A stretch of 64,000 bases of DNA. Origin: Cryoendolithus antarcticus. Its lineage: Eukaryota > Ascomycota > Dothideomycetes > Cladosporiales > Cladosporiaceae. Both the position numbers and the translations under genes were made by a program. Location of the stretch: the NCBI GenBank assembly GCA_002077065.1, contig NAJO01000006.1, positions 62,001-126,000 on the forward strand, read 5' to 3'. Of the stretch, positions 19,863 through 31,761 are shown piece by piece. The number at the start of each line of letters is the position of its first letter. The first letter of the stretch is position 1. The notes under the pieces were generated by a model. It made no database searches. It was not told the origin of the DNA and saw only the letters and a list, made by a program, of their open reading frames with translations.

Positions 19863-20636
19863 ATGCCTCCCTTTCCGTTCCAGATTCCATCACCGCCTGC
19901 ACTCTTTCCTACCTTTCTCATACCAACTCCGCCCTTCCGGCGACGACAATCGAGCACATCGAGTACGAGCACGGGCTACCGCTCTGATAGCATCTCCAGC
20001 GCAAGTCCGCCCGATGAGTCCTACTTGTCAGGCCATGCATCACACCTCCGCTGCGCGCGATGTCTGACAGATCTCGCGCTCTCCTCCCAAATCATCTCCA
20101 AAGGCTTCAACGGGCGACACGGCCGTGCCTATCTCGTCGCTCCCACACCCAGCGCAGCAGCCGGAGACTCCTCCGGTCTCCACACCGCCAAGCAGCGCAA
20201 TGACGCTCTCCCCAATCTACCCAACACATACACCCACAAACCCGTCCCCCGCCAACTCGTAACAGGCGCTCACACGGTAGGCGATATCTCCTGCTCCCAA
20301 TGCGGTAGTGTGCTAGGCTGGAAGTACATCTCCGCAGAAGAAGAGTCGCAGCGCTACAAAGTCGGGAAGTTCATTCTGGAAGCCAAGAAAGTCTGCCGAA
20401 ACAGCACGTGGGAGAGTGAGGATGGGATTGAGGAGGCGGAGATGCTAAGGCAGAGTGGAATGGCGGGCAGGAAGAAGAGAAGGAGCTTTGTGATGCCGCC
20501 GGATGCTATGCCGGAGGTTGTGGAGTTTGATAGTCAGGACGAGGAGGAGTGTGAGGAGTTGTTTATGGGAGTTTGGACACCGGGGGTGGCGAGGAAGAGG
20601 AGACAAAGTCGGGTTATGCAGGGTGGTAGTGAGTAA
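19863..20636 (+). CDS. Yippee-family zinc-binding protein
   Basis: Single exon, 257 aa from MPPFPFQIPSP. The Yippee fold is shown by LRCARCLTDLALSSQIISKGFNGRHGRAYLV (first CxxC pair) and GAHTVGDISCSQCGSVLGWKYI (second CxxC pair), ending with RYKVGKFILE. The four cysteines would bind one zinc ion in a cereblon/Mis18-like beta fold. A variable loop between the pairs holds about 35 residues, and the acidic tail is fungal-specific. Function of fungal Yippee proteins is poorly known. Confidence 0.93.
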   Translation: MPPFPFQIPSPPALFPTFLIPTPPFRRRQSSTSSTSTGYRSDSISSASPPDESYLSGHASHLRCARCLTDLALSSQIISKGFNGRHGRAYLVAPTPSAAAGDSSGLHTAKQRNDALPNLPNTYTHKPVPRQLVTGAHTVGDISCSQCGSVLGWKYISAEEESQRYKVGKFILEAKKVCRNSTWESEDGIEEAEMLRQSGMAGRKKRRSFVMPPDAMPEVVEFDSQDEEECEELFMGVWTPGVARKRRQSRVMQGGSE

Positions 20637-21083
20637 TTTCGAGTTTGTTCAAATCTGGACTAGGAGTATGACGGCCATGTGAGGCTAACACTGATGACTG
20701 AACGCACATGACTTGGGACGGTGTTGGGCGGCGTTTATGGTTTATGATGAAAGAATGATACCCCGAGGGAGGCTGCAATCAGCAATCTAGATAGCTTGCT
20801 AGCATTGACGAATACGATTCACGATCTAGATACACCCGAACTCTCGAAAACGAAAGCAGGAGACTCTCAATCATGCTATCGATTTGGTCGTCAGCCAGTA
20901 TGAGTTCATAGACTGGTGTGGTTGCCTAAACGGAGCCACTGAGAAGGTAATGTTGGAACAAGATTGATTGCTGCCTGGGACGAGTCCATTGGAGATCTAT
21001 CGCCCTTGCTAAAGGGCGCTCCACACGTAGGTGTTGCCAATCATTCTAGCGACGACGGTGCTGCGAGAGGACGAAATTGAGCA
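20637..21083. other. Intergenic region
   Basis: About 450 bp, no open frame or motif supported. Confidence 0.5.
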
Positions 21084-21749
21084 ATGGACTCTACTTATCA
21101 CTCCACGGTCAGCAGTTCTAGCCAGTCCCGCCCACCCAAGCGCCATCGAACAATATCTAGTCGCGGAAGCAGACGACAAACGAAAGCTGCACGCGTCGAC
21201 GCAACCAGCTCTGCTTCTACGCCTCATGTAGCATTAACCTTATCAGCTGTCAGTGGTGCTGTAGACCCATTACTCGCCACTTCTCCGATGTCACATTCTC
21301 GACGAACTCCGGAACAGTCAGAAGACACCAACAACGGAAGGAGTGTATTTTGCCACATGCCACTTGCTAGCATCGAACCAGAGTCTCAAGTGCAGAGTTT
21401 TAGCCAGCCCTATCACCTTCCGCCTTCACGGTCCGGCTACCTTGCCACATACAATCCCGACTTTGGCGCAAGTGTCTGCCGACACTACGAGCGGGTCAAG
21501 GCACGAGGGTTCACATGGGATAGCACGAGGGCGTTCAGCACGATGTCCGAGGAGGAAGCGCTTGCCGAGGTGAGAGCAGATGCTGCACTCAGTGATTCGG
21601 AGACGGAAGAGGGTCGCGCTTATATAGAGCGACGCTACCAGCAAGATCTGAGAGAACTTTCTCAGGAGAGGAAAGATGCGGCCCGGAAATTTGCGTCGTG
21701 TTCTGCCACAAGACGAAAGGAGAGCACAAGGTCGCATGCAGTCGATTGA
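21084..21749 (+). CDS. Hypothetical protein, 221 aa
   Basis: I do not recognise this protein. One exon, no signal peptide or membrane segment. The first 110 residues are Ser/Arg-rich and disordered. Residues about 118-200 look folded and helical: SGYLATYNPDFGASVCRHYE, FTWDSTRAFSTMSEEEALAEV and a charged helix ending KDAARKFA. The structured half argues for a real gene; the stop lies 62 bp from the convergent arginase stop. Confidence 0.6.
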   Translation: MDSTYHSTVSSSSQSRPPKRHRTISSRGSRRQTKAARVDATSSASTPHVALTLSAVSGAVDPLLATSPMSHSRRTPEQSEDTNNGRSVFCHMPLASIEPESQVQSFSQPYHLPPSRSGYLATYNPDFGASVCRHYERVKARGFTWDSTRAFSTMSEEEALAEVRADAALSDSETEEGRAYIERRYQQDLRELSQERKDAARKFASCSATRRKESTRSHAVD

Positions 21750-21811
21750 GACTAGTCAACCTCCAGCGTCTTCACGCAAGTCGTCCGACATTACCACTCA
21801 AGTCGACTTCT

Positions 21812-22840
21812 CTACAACAAGGTATCCCCCAACGCACACCTCACAATACTCACCCCAGCCCTCACCGTCTCCGCCGCGCCGTTCTGCTCCAGACTCGGAT
21901 TCACCTCCACCAAGTCCAACGCCACAAGACTCCCAGTCTCATGCACACACTCGGCAATGAAGTCCCCTTCTCTCAACGTCAACCCGCCCCTCACAGCCGT
22001 GCCAGTACTAGGGGCAAAACTTGGGTCCAGCGCATCGATGTCGAAGGACAGATGTATGGGCGTGTCGGTGCCGATGTGCCCGAGCGCCATATCCATCACT
22101 TTGCCAATGCCGTGGCGGTCGATGTCGTGCATGCTGAAAGCTTTGATGCCGTGCTCGCGCAGGATGCGCTTCTCGCCGCGGTCGATGTCGCGGAGGCCGA
22201 TGTAGACTAGCTTCTTCACACTCACGCGGTGCTCAGGTTTCAGCCAGCCGAAGGGATTTTCTGCGGATTCTGACGCGAGCCCTGTGAGGAAAGCAACGGG
22301 CATGCCATGGATATTGCCGCTATCGGAGGTTTCTGGCGTGTTGATATCGGCATGTGCGTCCACCCAGATGACCGCCATGTCCCTTCCCAGTCTCTCCCGG
22401 ATCGCTTTCGCGGTACCGCTGATTGTTCCTATGGCGATGCTGTGGTCTCCACCAAGGGTAAGGACGAAGCGGCCTTCTTTCGCGTGGGCGTAGACTTGGC
22501 TGGAGAGTTCTTGCGTGACTGCTGAGACGGCGCGGGGGTTCTTCATGCCGCGGTGGGGTGGATCGGAAGATGGGAGGAGGGAGGTGTAGGCGTGGACTTC
22601 ATTGTCGTAGTGGACTTTGTAGGCTAGATCATTTTGAAGTTGGTCGACTAGGCCGGACTCGATGAGGGCCATTGGGGCAGCGTCGACGCCGGCTTTGCAC
22701 TGTGATCGTCACTGTCAGTATTTGTCTATCGTTGATGAACTTGCTACATGACATACCTGTCCGCCGGAGAAGCCCACTGCCACCAGTCCCAAGTCATCAT
22801 TCGTCTTCAAAAACTTGTTCTGTATAGTCGAGGCGTCCAT
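21812..22840 (-). CDS. CAR1: Arginase
   Basis: Hydrolyses arginine to ornithine and urea. Exons 22757..22840 and 21812..22699, intron 57 bp (GTATGT donor, CACAG acceptor), give 323 aa, the normal length. Splicing restores the N-terminal signature VGFSGGQCKAGVDAAP. Binuclear Mn2+ site motifs are all present: TLGGDHSIAIG, VIWVDAHADINTP and SFDIDALDPSFAPSTGT. I chose the start MDASTIQNKFLK; an in-frame ATG at 22894 would add 18 residues. Cytosolic. Confidence 0.95.
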
Positions 22841-23516
22841 CTTGCCGTCCTGTCCTGCGCCGATAGTGTTGCGCGTTAGATCCACTAATTTCATTGCGGT
22901 GTGTGAAGTCGAGTCTGACAGTGCGATCTTGCTACAAAAAGTGAGACAGCAACGGTTGTCAATGTGTTCAGATGAGACAAAGGACTTGAATGAGGAAGTG
23001 ATTCCTAAGGAATCTGCTGATAACCTTACGTGTTATTTCTCCGGTCATGTGGATGCTTTCATTGCCTCCTTACGCGATAGAAATTTGCGTCGTCGGTTGA
23101 TCCTGTACTTAGGGATGAGGTCGGCGTTCACGATATCAACAAAAACCGCTAAGTGCAGGTGTACTCGACGCGGTGGTCATCCCGCGTGGAAAGTTGGGGG
23201 TCTCAATGGCTTGGCTGAGCCGCGAGTGCCCGGGGACAAAGAGGAGGAGTTTGACATGGCAATATACAGTGTTATATGCTACATATATGCAGACCGGACA
23301 TATCGCTACCATAGGCCGCTATTGACAGGGTGGGAGAGCCTGAGAACCGATCTCGTATCCTACGCACCCCGGGTCCGTGATCTCAGCAAGGAGCGACCAT
23401 CCCCCCCAAATCGTAACGGTCAGGTCGACAGTGGCCCAATGCCCTAGACTCATTCCTGTGAGAGGCGCAATCCTCGCAGCGTAGGCTGACGTTCAAGTCG
23501 TTTCGCCATTGATCGC
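22841..23516. other. Intergenic region, arginase promoter side
   Basis: About 680 bp between arginase and the stop of glutaryl-CoA dehydrogenase. It presumably holds the arginase promoter. A plus-strand frame 22815..23447 runs antisense into arginase exon 1 and has no domain. Confidence 0.5.
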
Positions 23517-24895
23517 CTAGACGAAGGCTTGGATGCCTGTAATCGCGCGACCAAGGATCAATGCTGTGGGAAGGTCAGTATAGTACTTCTTGAGAACCCA
23601 TCAAACTTCGAGACTCACCATGAATATCGCTCTGTCCCTCATACGTCTGCGTCACGAACAGATTCGACACATGTCGCCCAATGTGATACTCGTCACTGAC
23701 AGCATTGCCTCCGAACACCTCCTGCAGTGTCCTCGCGTTGACAAGCGCCCGATCGCAATTCTGCCTCTTGATCATGCTGATCATCTCCGGTGCAGCCTTG
23801 CCCTCATCCTTCAAGCGACCAACGTGATGCGCTGCCAGTATGCCGAACGCGGCGTCTGTTGTGGCGTCTGCGAGCTTCTTTTGCACGAGCTGGTACTTCG
23901 CAATTGGGTTACCCTTGAATTGCTTTCGCTCGAGTGCGTACTCGCGCGTGCGGGCGATGCAGTCCTCCAACGCGCCGATGGTGCCCCATGCGATACCGTA
24001 GCGAGCGCTGTTTAGGCACGAGAATGGACCACGCAGACCCTCGACGTCAGGAAACATCATCTCCTTCGCGACTGGCACGCCGTCCATATGGATCATGCCG
24101 GTCAAGCTGGCGCGGAGACCATTCTTGTCGCCGAGCTTGGGTGTCTCGAGTGTGCCGGGTGGGCATTGGCTGCGCTCGACTAGGAAACCGCGAATCTTGC
24201 CAGTCTCTTGCAGCTTTGCCCAGACAAGTAGAACATCTGCAATCGGAGAGTTCGTGATCCATGTCTTCGATCCACTGAGACTGTAGTAACCCTCCTTGGT
24301 TGGATGTGGCTTCGCTGTACTCTCCATGGACCCAGGATCACTGCCGTGGTTCGGCTCAGTCAGACCAAAGCAGCCGATGATCTTCCCCTTAGCCATGCCA
24401 GGCAGGAACTTCTCCTTCTGCTCCTCTGTGCCAAACTCCTCGATACCGCCCATCGCTAAGGACGATTGCACACTCATGCCACTTCGGTAGCCCGAGTCCA
24501 CGCGCTCGACCGCTCGGGTGATGAGTCCAGATGCCACCGAGGAGACGCCTGCACAGTCGTAGCCTTTGATCGTTGCACCTAGTAGTCCAAGCTCGCCCAT
24601 CTCGGTCAAGATGCTCTTGTCGTAGTCTTCATTCCTGTATGCCTCTACAACATCGTTAGTACGATGACGTTATGTAAATTATAGAGGCTCGCACACCAAG
24701 CACTCGAGGAAGCATGCGCTCCTGGCAATATGACTCTGCTGTCTCTGCTATGGCCAGTTCATCTTCTGTGAACATGTTGGCAGCACCCAATGGGTCCTTC
24801 CAATCGAAGGCTACCGGCGCGTGAAGACATCGTCGGCTAGCGACAGTGGGCTGTATGAGCTGCCTTGCGGCACGAGTGGTGACTGATTTGAACAT
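23517..24895 (-). CDS. Glutaryl-CoA dehydrogenase, mitochondrial
   Basis: Acyl-CoA dehydrogenase of lysine/tryptophan breakdown, converting glutaryl-CoA to crotonyl-CoA in the mitochondrial matrix. Exons 24697..24895, 23619..24644 and 23517..23563 give 423 aa with all junctions in phase 1. The last exon is only 47 nt and is needed to restore the family ending [22 protein letters not shown]. A basic presequence (MFKSVTTRAARQL) precedes FDWKDPLG. FAD-binding motifs CFGLTEPNHGSDPG and SGSKTWITNSPIAD are clear, as is LNSARYGIAWG. The catalytic base is expected to be the Glu in TYEG (about residue 402). Confidence 0.93.
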
Positions 24896-25432
24896 TATGA
24901 AGCGGGGGAGTGTAGATAGTGAGAAGTAAGATAAGTCAACATGAGTAGATACAATGCCATCATTGACGATTTGCCTTTACCGTTATTTGCCGATCAAAGC
25001 CTCGGTCGAAGTCCATACGAACAAGGAGAGCGATAGAGACGACAATAATCGCTGGAGGTCCGAGTATCACACTCCGGCAAGGCATGCGATCGCACGAAGG
25101 ATTTGCCGCCCGCTCCATGAAGTGAAGCTGGCTCGTTGGATCGAGTTGAGATGATTGTTATACTTCGATACACATGGAAGACTTCCATCGCGCCTTCCAT
25201 GCAAGCCATGCACAGCCACGCATTGTGGCGTGGATTCCTGCCCCACTACCCGACGTTACGAAGTGACGATACAGCCAGCTAAACATCAGCACGGAAGCAA
25301 AAGACGCGCAACATCCGGCTGTGCAACAATCCAAAGCCTAGGCTGCCGCATGAAACTTGTGCTTTACTCATATATTGATCCGAAACCTCTACTTTGCCAT
25401 TTCTTGGTCAGCAGCGAAACCCTACCGGCACC
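24896..25432. other. Divergent intergenic region, GCDH/fimbrin
   Basis: About 540 bp with presumably both promoters. Nothing distinctive recognised. Confidence 0.5.
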
Positions 25433-27569
25433 ATGAACGTCCTTAAGCTCCAGAAGTGTGTACAGTGTTGACTCGCAAAATTGAACGCAGCTAATGCGCA
25501 ACTGCCAGGAAGTACCCTCAATTCCAACAAAATGAGATATACGGCCTATCCGATGCTTTCCGGAAGCTCGACGTCGACGATCGAGGGTACATCGACGAGG
25601 CAACAGCGATCAAGGCGACCCAAAACTCCGAGAGACAGCCCTACGATGTCGTTCGACAAGCGCTGAGGGAGGTAGAACTCGACAGCTCCCGCAGAGTCGA
25701 GCTGGACGACTATGTCGACCTCATTGCGAAGTTACGGCAGTCCTCGCCAGCCCAGCAGCGCACGACTGCAGTCCCTGTGCGATCACGGGGCTTGAGCAAT
25801 GCACAACAGGGCAACGGCGGCGCGCAGAGCTCACCTGGGCATGCTCAGAAGAGCAGCGTAGGTGGTGGGACTGGAGGTGGCCGCATCACAGTAGGCGGTG
25901 CGACAGGCAGCTCACAACATACGATCAACGAGGACGAGCGCACTGAGTTCACACGACACATCAATGCGGTACTGGCAGGCGATCCAGATATTGGCAACTT
26001 GCTGCCGTTTCCGACAGATACCTTCGAGATGTTTGATCACTGCAAGGATGGGCTAGTGCTCGCCAAGCTCATCAACGACAGCGTGCCAGATACGATCGAC
26101 GAGCGCGTGCTGAACAGGGAGGGGAAGAAGATCAAAAAGCTTAACGCGTTCCACATGACAGAGAACAACAATATTGTGATCGAGTCCGCGAAGGGTATCG
26201 GCTGTTCAGTGGTCAACATCGGCAGCGGCGACATTATTGAAGTGAGGGAGCATCTGATTCTCGGTCTGATCTGGCAGGTGATCCGGCGTGGATTGTTGGG
26301 CAAGATCGACATCAAGCTCCATCCTGAGCTGTACCGACTTTTGGAAGATGGCGAGACCTTAGAGCAGTTCCTGCGACTGCCGCCTGAGCAGATCTTACTG
26401 AGATGGTTCAACTATCACCTGAAGAATGCAGGGTGGCAAAGGAGGTGAGCATTGTGGAAGTTGCGCTCGAGCGTGCAGATCACTGACTTCGATGCAGAGT
26501 GCAGAACTTCTCGAAAGATGTCAAGGACGGCGAGAACTACACTGTCCTGATGAATCAGCTCAAACCCGAGATCTGCTCCCGCGGCCCACTCCAAACACCA
26601 GACCTCCTGCAACGCGCCGAGCAAGTGCTCCAAAACGCCGATCGACTCGACTGTCGCAAATTCCTCACACCCACCTCTCTTGTAGCCGGCAACCCTAAGC
26701 TCAACCTTGCTTTCGTGGCAAACCTCTTCAACAACCACCCCGGTCTCGACCCAATCACAGAGGAAGAAAAAGCCGAGATCGAAGACTTCGATGCGGAAGG
26801 CGAGCGTGAAGCCCGCGTCTTCACTCTCTGGCTGAACTCTTTGAACGTCAAGCCCACAGTCGCATCGTTCTTTGACGATCTGCGCGACGGCATCGTTCTA
26901 CTCCAAGCCTACGACAAAGTCATCCCAGGCAGTGTCAACCAACGGCACGTCAATAAGCCGAAAGAAAACGCTTCTGCACCCACTGCACCCGTGGATCCCG
27001 ATGAGCAGTTCCTTGTCATCAAATCCGGTCTCTCACGCTTCAAGGCAGTGGAGAACACGAACTACGCCGTCGAGATCGGCAAGGCAAATCGCTTCTCGTT
27101 GGTCGGTCTTCAAGGCGCAGATATCACCGATGGCCAACGCACACTCACGCTTGGCATGGTCTGGCAGCTCATGCGTCGCGACATTGTCTCCACGCTCGGC
27201 GCACTTGCACAGCGCATGGGCAAGCGCGAGATCAGCGACTCGGATATGGTCGCTTGGGCCAACTCTACTGCCTCCAAAGGCGGGAAGTCCACGCAAGTCC
27301 GATCGTTCAAGGACTCCACGCTTTCCAACGGAGTGTTCTTCCTCGATGTGCTGAACGGCATGAAGAGCAGTTATGTGGACTATGATCTCGTTGCGCAAGG
27401 GAGGAGCGACGAAGAGAAGTATGCTAATGCTAAGCTGGCTATCTCGATTGCGAGGAAGATGGGAGCGACTATCTGGCTTGTGCCGGAGGACATCACGAGT
27501 CTGAGGACGAGGCTGATCGTGACGTTCATCGGAAGTTTGATGGCTACGGCTGAGAAGATGGGTGTGTGA
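25433..27569 (+). CDS. SAC6: Fimbrin, actin-bundling protein
   Basis: Cross-links actin filaments in patches and cables. Exons 25433..25455 (23 nt), 25509..26444 and 26498..27569 give 676 aa. The tiny first exon encodes MNVLKLQ and splits the next Lys codon; splicing yields MNVLKLQKKYPQFQQNEIYG, the typical fungal start. An EF-hand-like region covers about 1-90 (AFRKLDVDDRGYIDE), then a Gly/Gln-rich linker, then four calponin-homology domains in two actin-binding pairs (INEDERTEFTRHINAVL, FNYHLKNAGW, FTLWLNSLNV, DMVAWANSTAS). Introns are 53 bp each. Confidence 0.96.
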
Positions 27570-27778
27570 ATGAGTTGGTGGGTTGATGGAGCGCTGTTAC
27601 GTAGCAGCTCAACTAGCTTTGTCGCTGAGCGACAGCCGTCTGCTGCTCAATACGAGCATATCGTATATGCTCGCTCCATGCCTTCCAGTGGTCTAGCGAC
27701 TTTCGCCAGAGCTTGCTGCCGACTCATTGCCATCACTCCCATGCATCACCCCAACCATCACAACAGCATGCGATCCAT

Positions 27779-28507
27779 CTAGAACACCAACGCAGCACCC
27801 TTCGTCTTCTTGTCACCACTACACTGTATGTCAGCCCCTGCCATCCATTCCCATGATCCCTCAACACAACATACCCAAGCTCGAAGTGCTTGCACCGCTT
27901 CAACGCCAACTGTGCCTTGGTCTTGCAGCTCGTACACTCCAACCTCAACACAACCTTCTTCGTCGTCTTGGCCTTCTTGTGGAACACGGGCTTCGTTTGA
28001 CCACCGTATCCGGACTGCTTGCGGTCGTAGCGGCGCTTTCCTTGGGCGAAGAGCGAGGCCTGGGCTGTGTGTTAGACTGGTGGGTGGGGGGTGGGTTCGG
28101 TGGTGGAGGGGTGTACTTTGCCGGCCTTGTATTGCGTCACCTTGTGTTGGGTGTGCTTCTTGCAGTCCTTGCCTTTGCAGTATGTGCGGCGGGTTTTGGG
28201 GACGTTGACCTGACGGGAAGGGTGTGGTTAGTATTGCTGTATTTCTTCATCTCGTTCCTCTGCCCCCGAATGGTCCGTATTTCCAGTGCCATCGACGCCG
28301 TCCCCATCCTTCTCCTCCACCATGTTCGCACGACATTGCTTCCTCCTGTCGTTCTCATTTGCGCTCCAGTATCTCGCTCACTTCCACAATGAAAGCCGTC
28401 ATCCATCGCGGGCAATCGTAACCATCCTTCTTCGAGCCCAGCTTCCCAGGGCTTCGCGAATGAATCCAGCCTCTCGCACAGTATCACTGCGCACATTGAC
28501 TTACCAT
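27779..28507 (-). CDS. RPL42: 60S ribosomal protein eL42 (L44/L36a)
   Basis: Exons 28505..28507, 28117..28209, 27875..28059 and 27779..27818 give exactly 106 aa, the universal fungal length. Exon 1 is only the ATG, followed by a GTAAGT donor and a 295-bp intron, longest seen in the window. The other introns are 57 bp. Zinc-finger cysteines are CKGKDC (12, 17) and CTSC (74, 77). Residue 56 is Pro in [11 protein letters not shown], the cycloheximide-sensitive form. It ends [13 protein letters not shown] as expected. Component of the large-subunit E site. Confidence 0.95.
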
Positions 28508-29526
28508 CTTGACGGTATTGCGGGTTGTCGTTGAATGATGAAGCGCTGTGATGCCGCTATGATGAGGTGCGGTCGTTGATTTCGACAAGACGAATCTTGG
28601 CGCTCGGTATACTTGCCGAATTGGGAACGCCTCCTCGATTCGTGCCCATACATGTTTGAGTAACTACTCTTGATGCTCAGCCTGATCATCAGCGCGGACT
28701 GTGCGAGCCAGGCTTTTCATGAGGCAGAGTGCGTTGACGTTACGGTCACGCTGATGCCACCAATATGAAAATGCCAGTCTGCAATTCTGACGCCATCAGC
28801 GACTACTCAGCAAGAAGCTTTCTTACGGTATTTCTCTCGATTTTCATTTCACCCGCTCACTGACTTCAGAATGATGAAAGTGAGGTATTTTGGAGTTCCA
28901 TTTGTCAATATGTAACCACGCTTGATAGCACTGGAGGTGCACAGTCAGTTGCTAGGCCAAGTGCTCTTGGAAGGATGCAAATCTGCTTGTAATGCGCCTT
29001 GCAGCTGCTGAACTCGCAATGATGGAGGTCGCTTAGTGCCAGCGGTTCCGCCTAGACATAACCCTCGGTGCGCTAAGTGAACAGCACGAGTGACATACAG
29101 TACGAATTCAAAGTGCTCTACCGAGCACAGTTTTACCGACAACCTCTGAACATTTGCAACAGCTCTAGACTCCATTCGCACTGCAGATTCGCCTGGCAAT
29201 AGCTTCATCTCATGATTTCGCGGCAGGGCTCGAGCTCTGCACTACAGCATCCACAGGATATGAGCTTGACCGGTGCATCGCACTGCGTGCCAATCGGCTC
29301 TCGCGCATTCGCAAGTGGCGTGATCTTCGACACTTGGCGGCATACTGCAAGCTGCAGCGTACGCCTGACAGTGAATCGATCATCAGCATGGGGACCGTCA
29401 TATGTGGAGGTTTGGCCTGCTTATGCATTCGCACTCTTAAAACCGGTCTGTATTGATAGGTCTCTTCAATATCGACCTTTTCACGCACGGCGCCGAAAGC
29501 GCTGTAGTCTATCACTGGAGCACGAC
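28508..29526. other. Divergent intergenic region
   Basis: About 1 kb between eL42 and the membrane-protein gene. An open frame continues upstream from 29527 to 29212 in the same frame as the next gene; the extra 105 codons have no protein-like features and are taken as leader. Confidence 0.45.
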
Positions 29527-30935
29527 ATGGCCGCCGTTGAAACTATGGACGATGACATGGATGCCATACCGACGTTCAGCTTCGAGCACTTGGGTCCTCC
29601 TCAAGTGCAACGATTGGAGTCGGGTCCTTCTCAACCGCACAGAGGGGAGTCGGGTCCTTCTCATGCGCAGCGAGGGGAGTCTTCCCCTTGGGCACGCCGC
29701 AGTGTTGTCCAGCTCTATCTACCAGCGAAGAGATCTACCACCAGGATCGTACTGCTGTGGCTCTTTCCCGAGGCTGGTGCACTGTACAAGCGTGTCGAAC
29801 AATATATCTTGACGCCCGATACGCATGGGTGGTACAGTGAATTGTCGACACGACGTCTGGTGGAGTCCTATACACAGAGCTTTGATATGGTTGCAATTGC
29901 TGTTCGTCTTTCGGATGATCTTCGTGTTACTGACACACTGTTGACTCTCAGCAGGGGGCAATCGTCGCACAAGTTGCAGTCAGCGCACTCATGTTACCTG
30001 ATGTCGCGCAGTCGCACTGGACCGTGACTGCTGCCTACTTCGTCAGCCTCGCCAGTGGACTGGGCGCAGTTTACTACTCCTGCACGGTCAAATTGGCTTT
30101 GACTCGGTGTCAGTCCGGTACGTCTCTGATGCACTGGCTTACCACACCGTTATCGTTGTCGAGGGAATTGCAGACTTTACATGAAATGGCCAGTGGCGAT
30201 GCAGCAGAACTCGGTACGAGGACTACGCTTGCCGTTGGTCGCCGTGCCCCATCAGTCACAGCCGCTATGCTACTCACATCGCCGCCACGGATGTTGGTCA
30301 CTAGCGTGCTGTGTCTGATGGCTGGTATACTGTTACATCTATCTCTGCGTTATGCGTCAGATTTCGGAGATCTTCGCGGGGGCCACGCGAATCTTGCCGT
30401 GCTAGTCGTGGTCGTCGGTTTCACAACCGTCCTGATAGCACAACACGAGGGACTGGACTGGCTGAAGTGGCTGTCGGAGCTCACAGTCTCAAGGAGAAAG
30501 CGACGTAGCGCCGTAACAGCCTCGCATACACTTGGTCATGTTGTGAAAACTGTGCCACACGAGATTCAGCAAGTCGGCCCCGTGGACTCATTGCGAGTAC
30601 AGCCGGATGGGGAGGAGGTACAACATAATAGTCTTCATCATGGACCTGGTGTCGCAAATGCAGTACAAACAGCCGATTCCAGTAGGCCACAAGGTACGCG
30701 CAGGTCGTTATCAGTGCACACCTCAAGCATATCTTCTTCACCTCGCGAGAAACACAATACACAGGCAGATGAGCAAGGTTCCGTCGGATTGCAACGCGTC
30801 TTCGACACTGGACCTGCACCACGTGTTGATCAGTCAACCGATACTTTTACGCACCAGACATCATGGGAGACTGTTGTTAGCGAACCCCTGGTTCAAGAGC
30901 ACGAAATCATCGAGACGCAAGTACAATCAGCTTAG
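29527..30935 (+). CDS. Multi-spanning membrane protein of unknown function
   Basis: Exons 29527..29901 and 29955..30935 join in phase 0 (53-bp intron, GTTCGT donor, CAG acceptor) for 451 aa. I know similar uncharacterised fungal proteins with WYSELSTRRLVESYTQSFDMVAIAGAIVAQ around the splice site, but no function. Hydrophobic segments: about 123-140 (VAIAGAIVAQVAVSALML), 148-168 (TAAYFVSLASGLGAVYY), 228-246 (LVTSVLCLMAGILLHLSL) and 260-278 (LAVLVVVVGFTTVLIAQ). The tail of about 160 residues is hydrophilic. The N-terminal region carries three 10-residue repeats encoded by 30-bp tandem units at 29590..29679. Confidence 0.78.
29590..29679 (+). repeat. Three 30-bp tandem repeats inside a coding region
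   Basis: Units 29590..29619, 29620..29649 and 29650..29679 encode LGPPQVQRLE, SGPSQPHRGE and SGPSHAQRGE. The second and third are nearly identical at DNA level (both begin TCGGGTCCTTCTCA), the first is older. The unit number could vary between strains. Confidence 0.85.
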
Positions 30936-31761
30936 CGACGGCTGAAGGTTGTACTGTCACATGAATGCTCAACGTTTCACACTGTCAATGGAGTACGAGA
31001 AATTGAATGAGAACGAATATTAATACCATCCCGAGGTCGAGTAATCCTGGCGACCTTGCGCACTATCTTCATGCGAATGAGTCCGGGCCATGAAACTGTG
31101 GTTGGCGCAGCTCTGGCCGCGTCGCGATTGCGCGAGATTTGGAATTTGTAGTCCCAATCCCCAAATACGACAGGCTACACTTTGCCTGGCTTTGGCATCA
31201 TTCCACAAACCAGGCAGCGCCATCGATAGATGGCCGGAGCTATCCAGGTGAAGCATAGTATGGAAGGATGCCAAGAATACCATGTTTCATCGCTGCAGCT
31301 TAACCGCCGAGCTTATCTGGACTGCAAATTCCCAATGCAAGCATGCGGCGCAGCAGCGGCAACACAATCGCCACGATGACCTCTTCAACACAGCCATGTT
31401 TCAAACAGTCAATTGTCCCCGCCATCACATCGAAAGCGCCAATGCGTTGGCATTCATGAGTCCAAATGCTTCAAGGGCTGCGCCTCGATCATCAAATTCA
31501 ACTCCTGCATTCAACGCAACGATGCGGCGTAGGCTCTATATGCGTTCGACGGCGCGTATCATGGGTTGTTAGCAGTCTGGCGGAGCATATATGACCACGA
31601 TGGGAGCGTCTACGTCGCTGGAGATTTTGGACCATCGACTCGACTCGCACTCAGCGCTGCTCGACGACAGTCCTTGGTCGCAAAACTCCAACACTCCAAC
31701 CTCGCAGCGTACTAGCAGCTGACAACTCTAAACATCGTTCCACTCGCATCAGACGAATACG
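30936..31761. other. Intergenic region
   Basis: About 825 bp with no supported gene or site. Confidence 0.5.

Noticed and set aside
22815..23447. 210-codon plus-strand frame
   Set aside because: Begins antisense inside arginase exon 1, no domain, composition unlike a protein.
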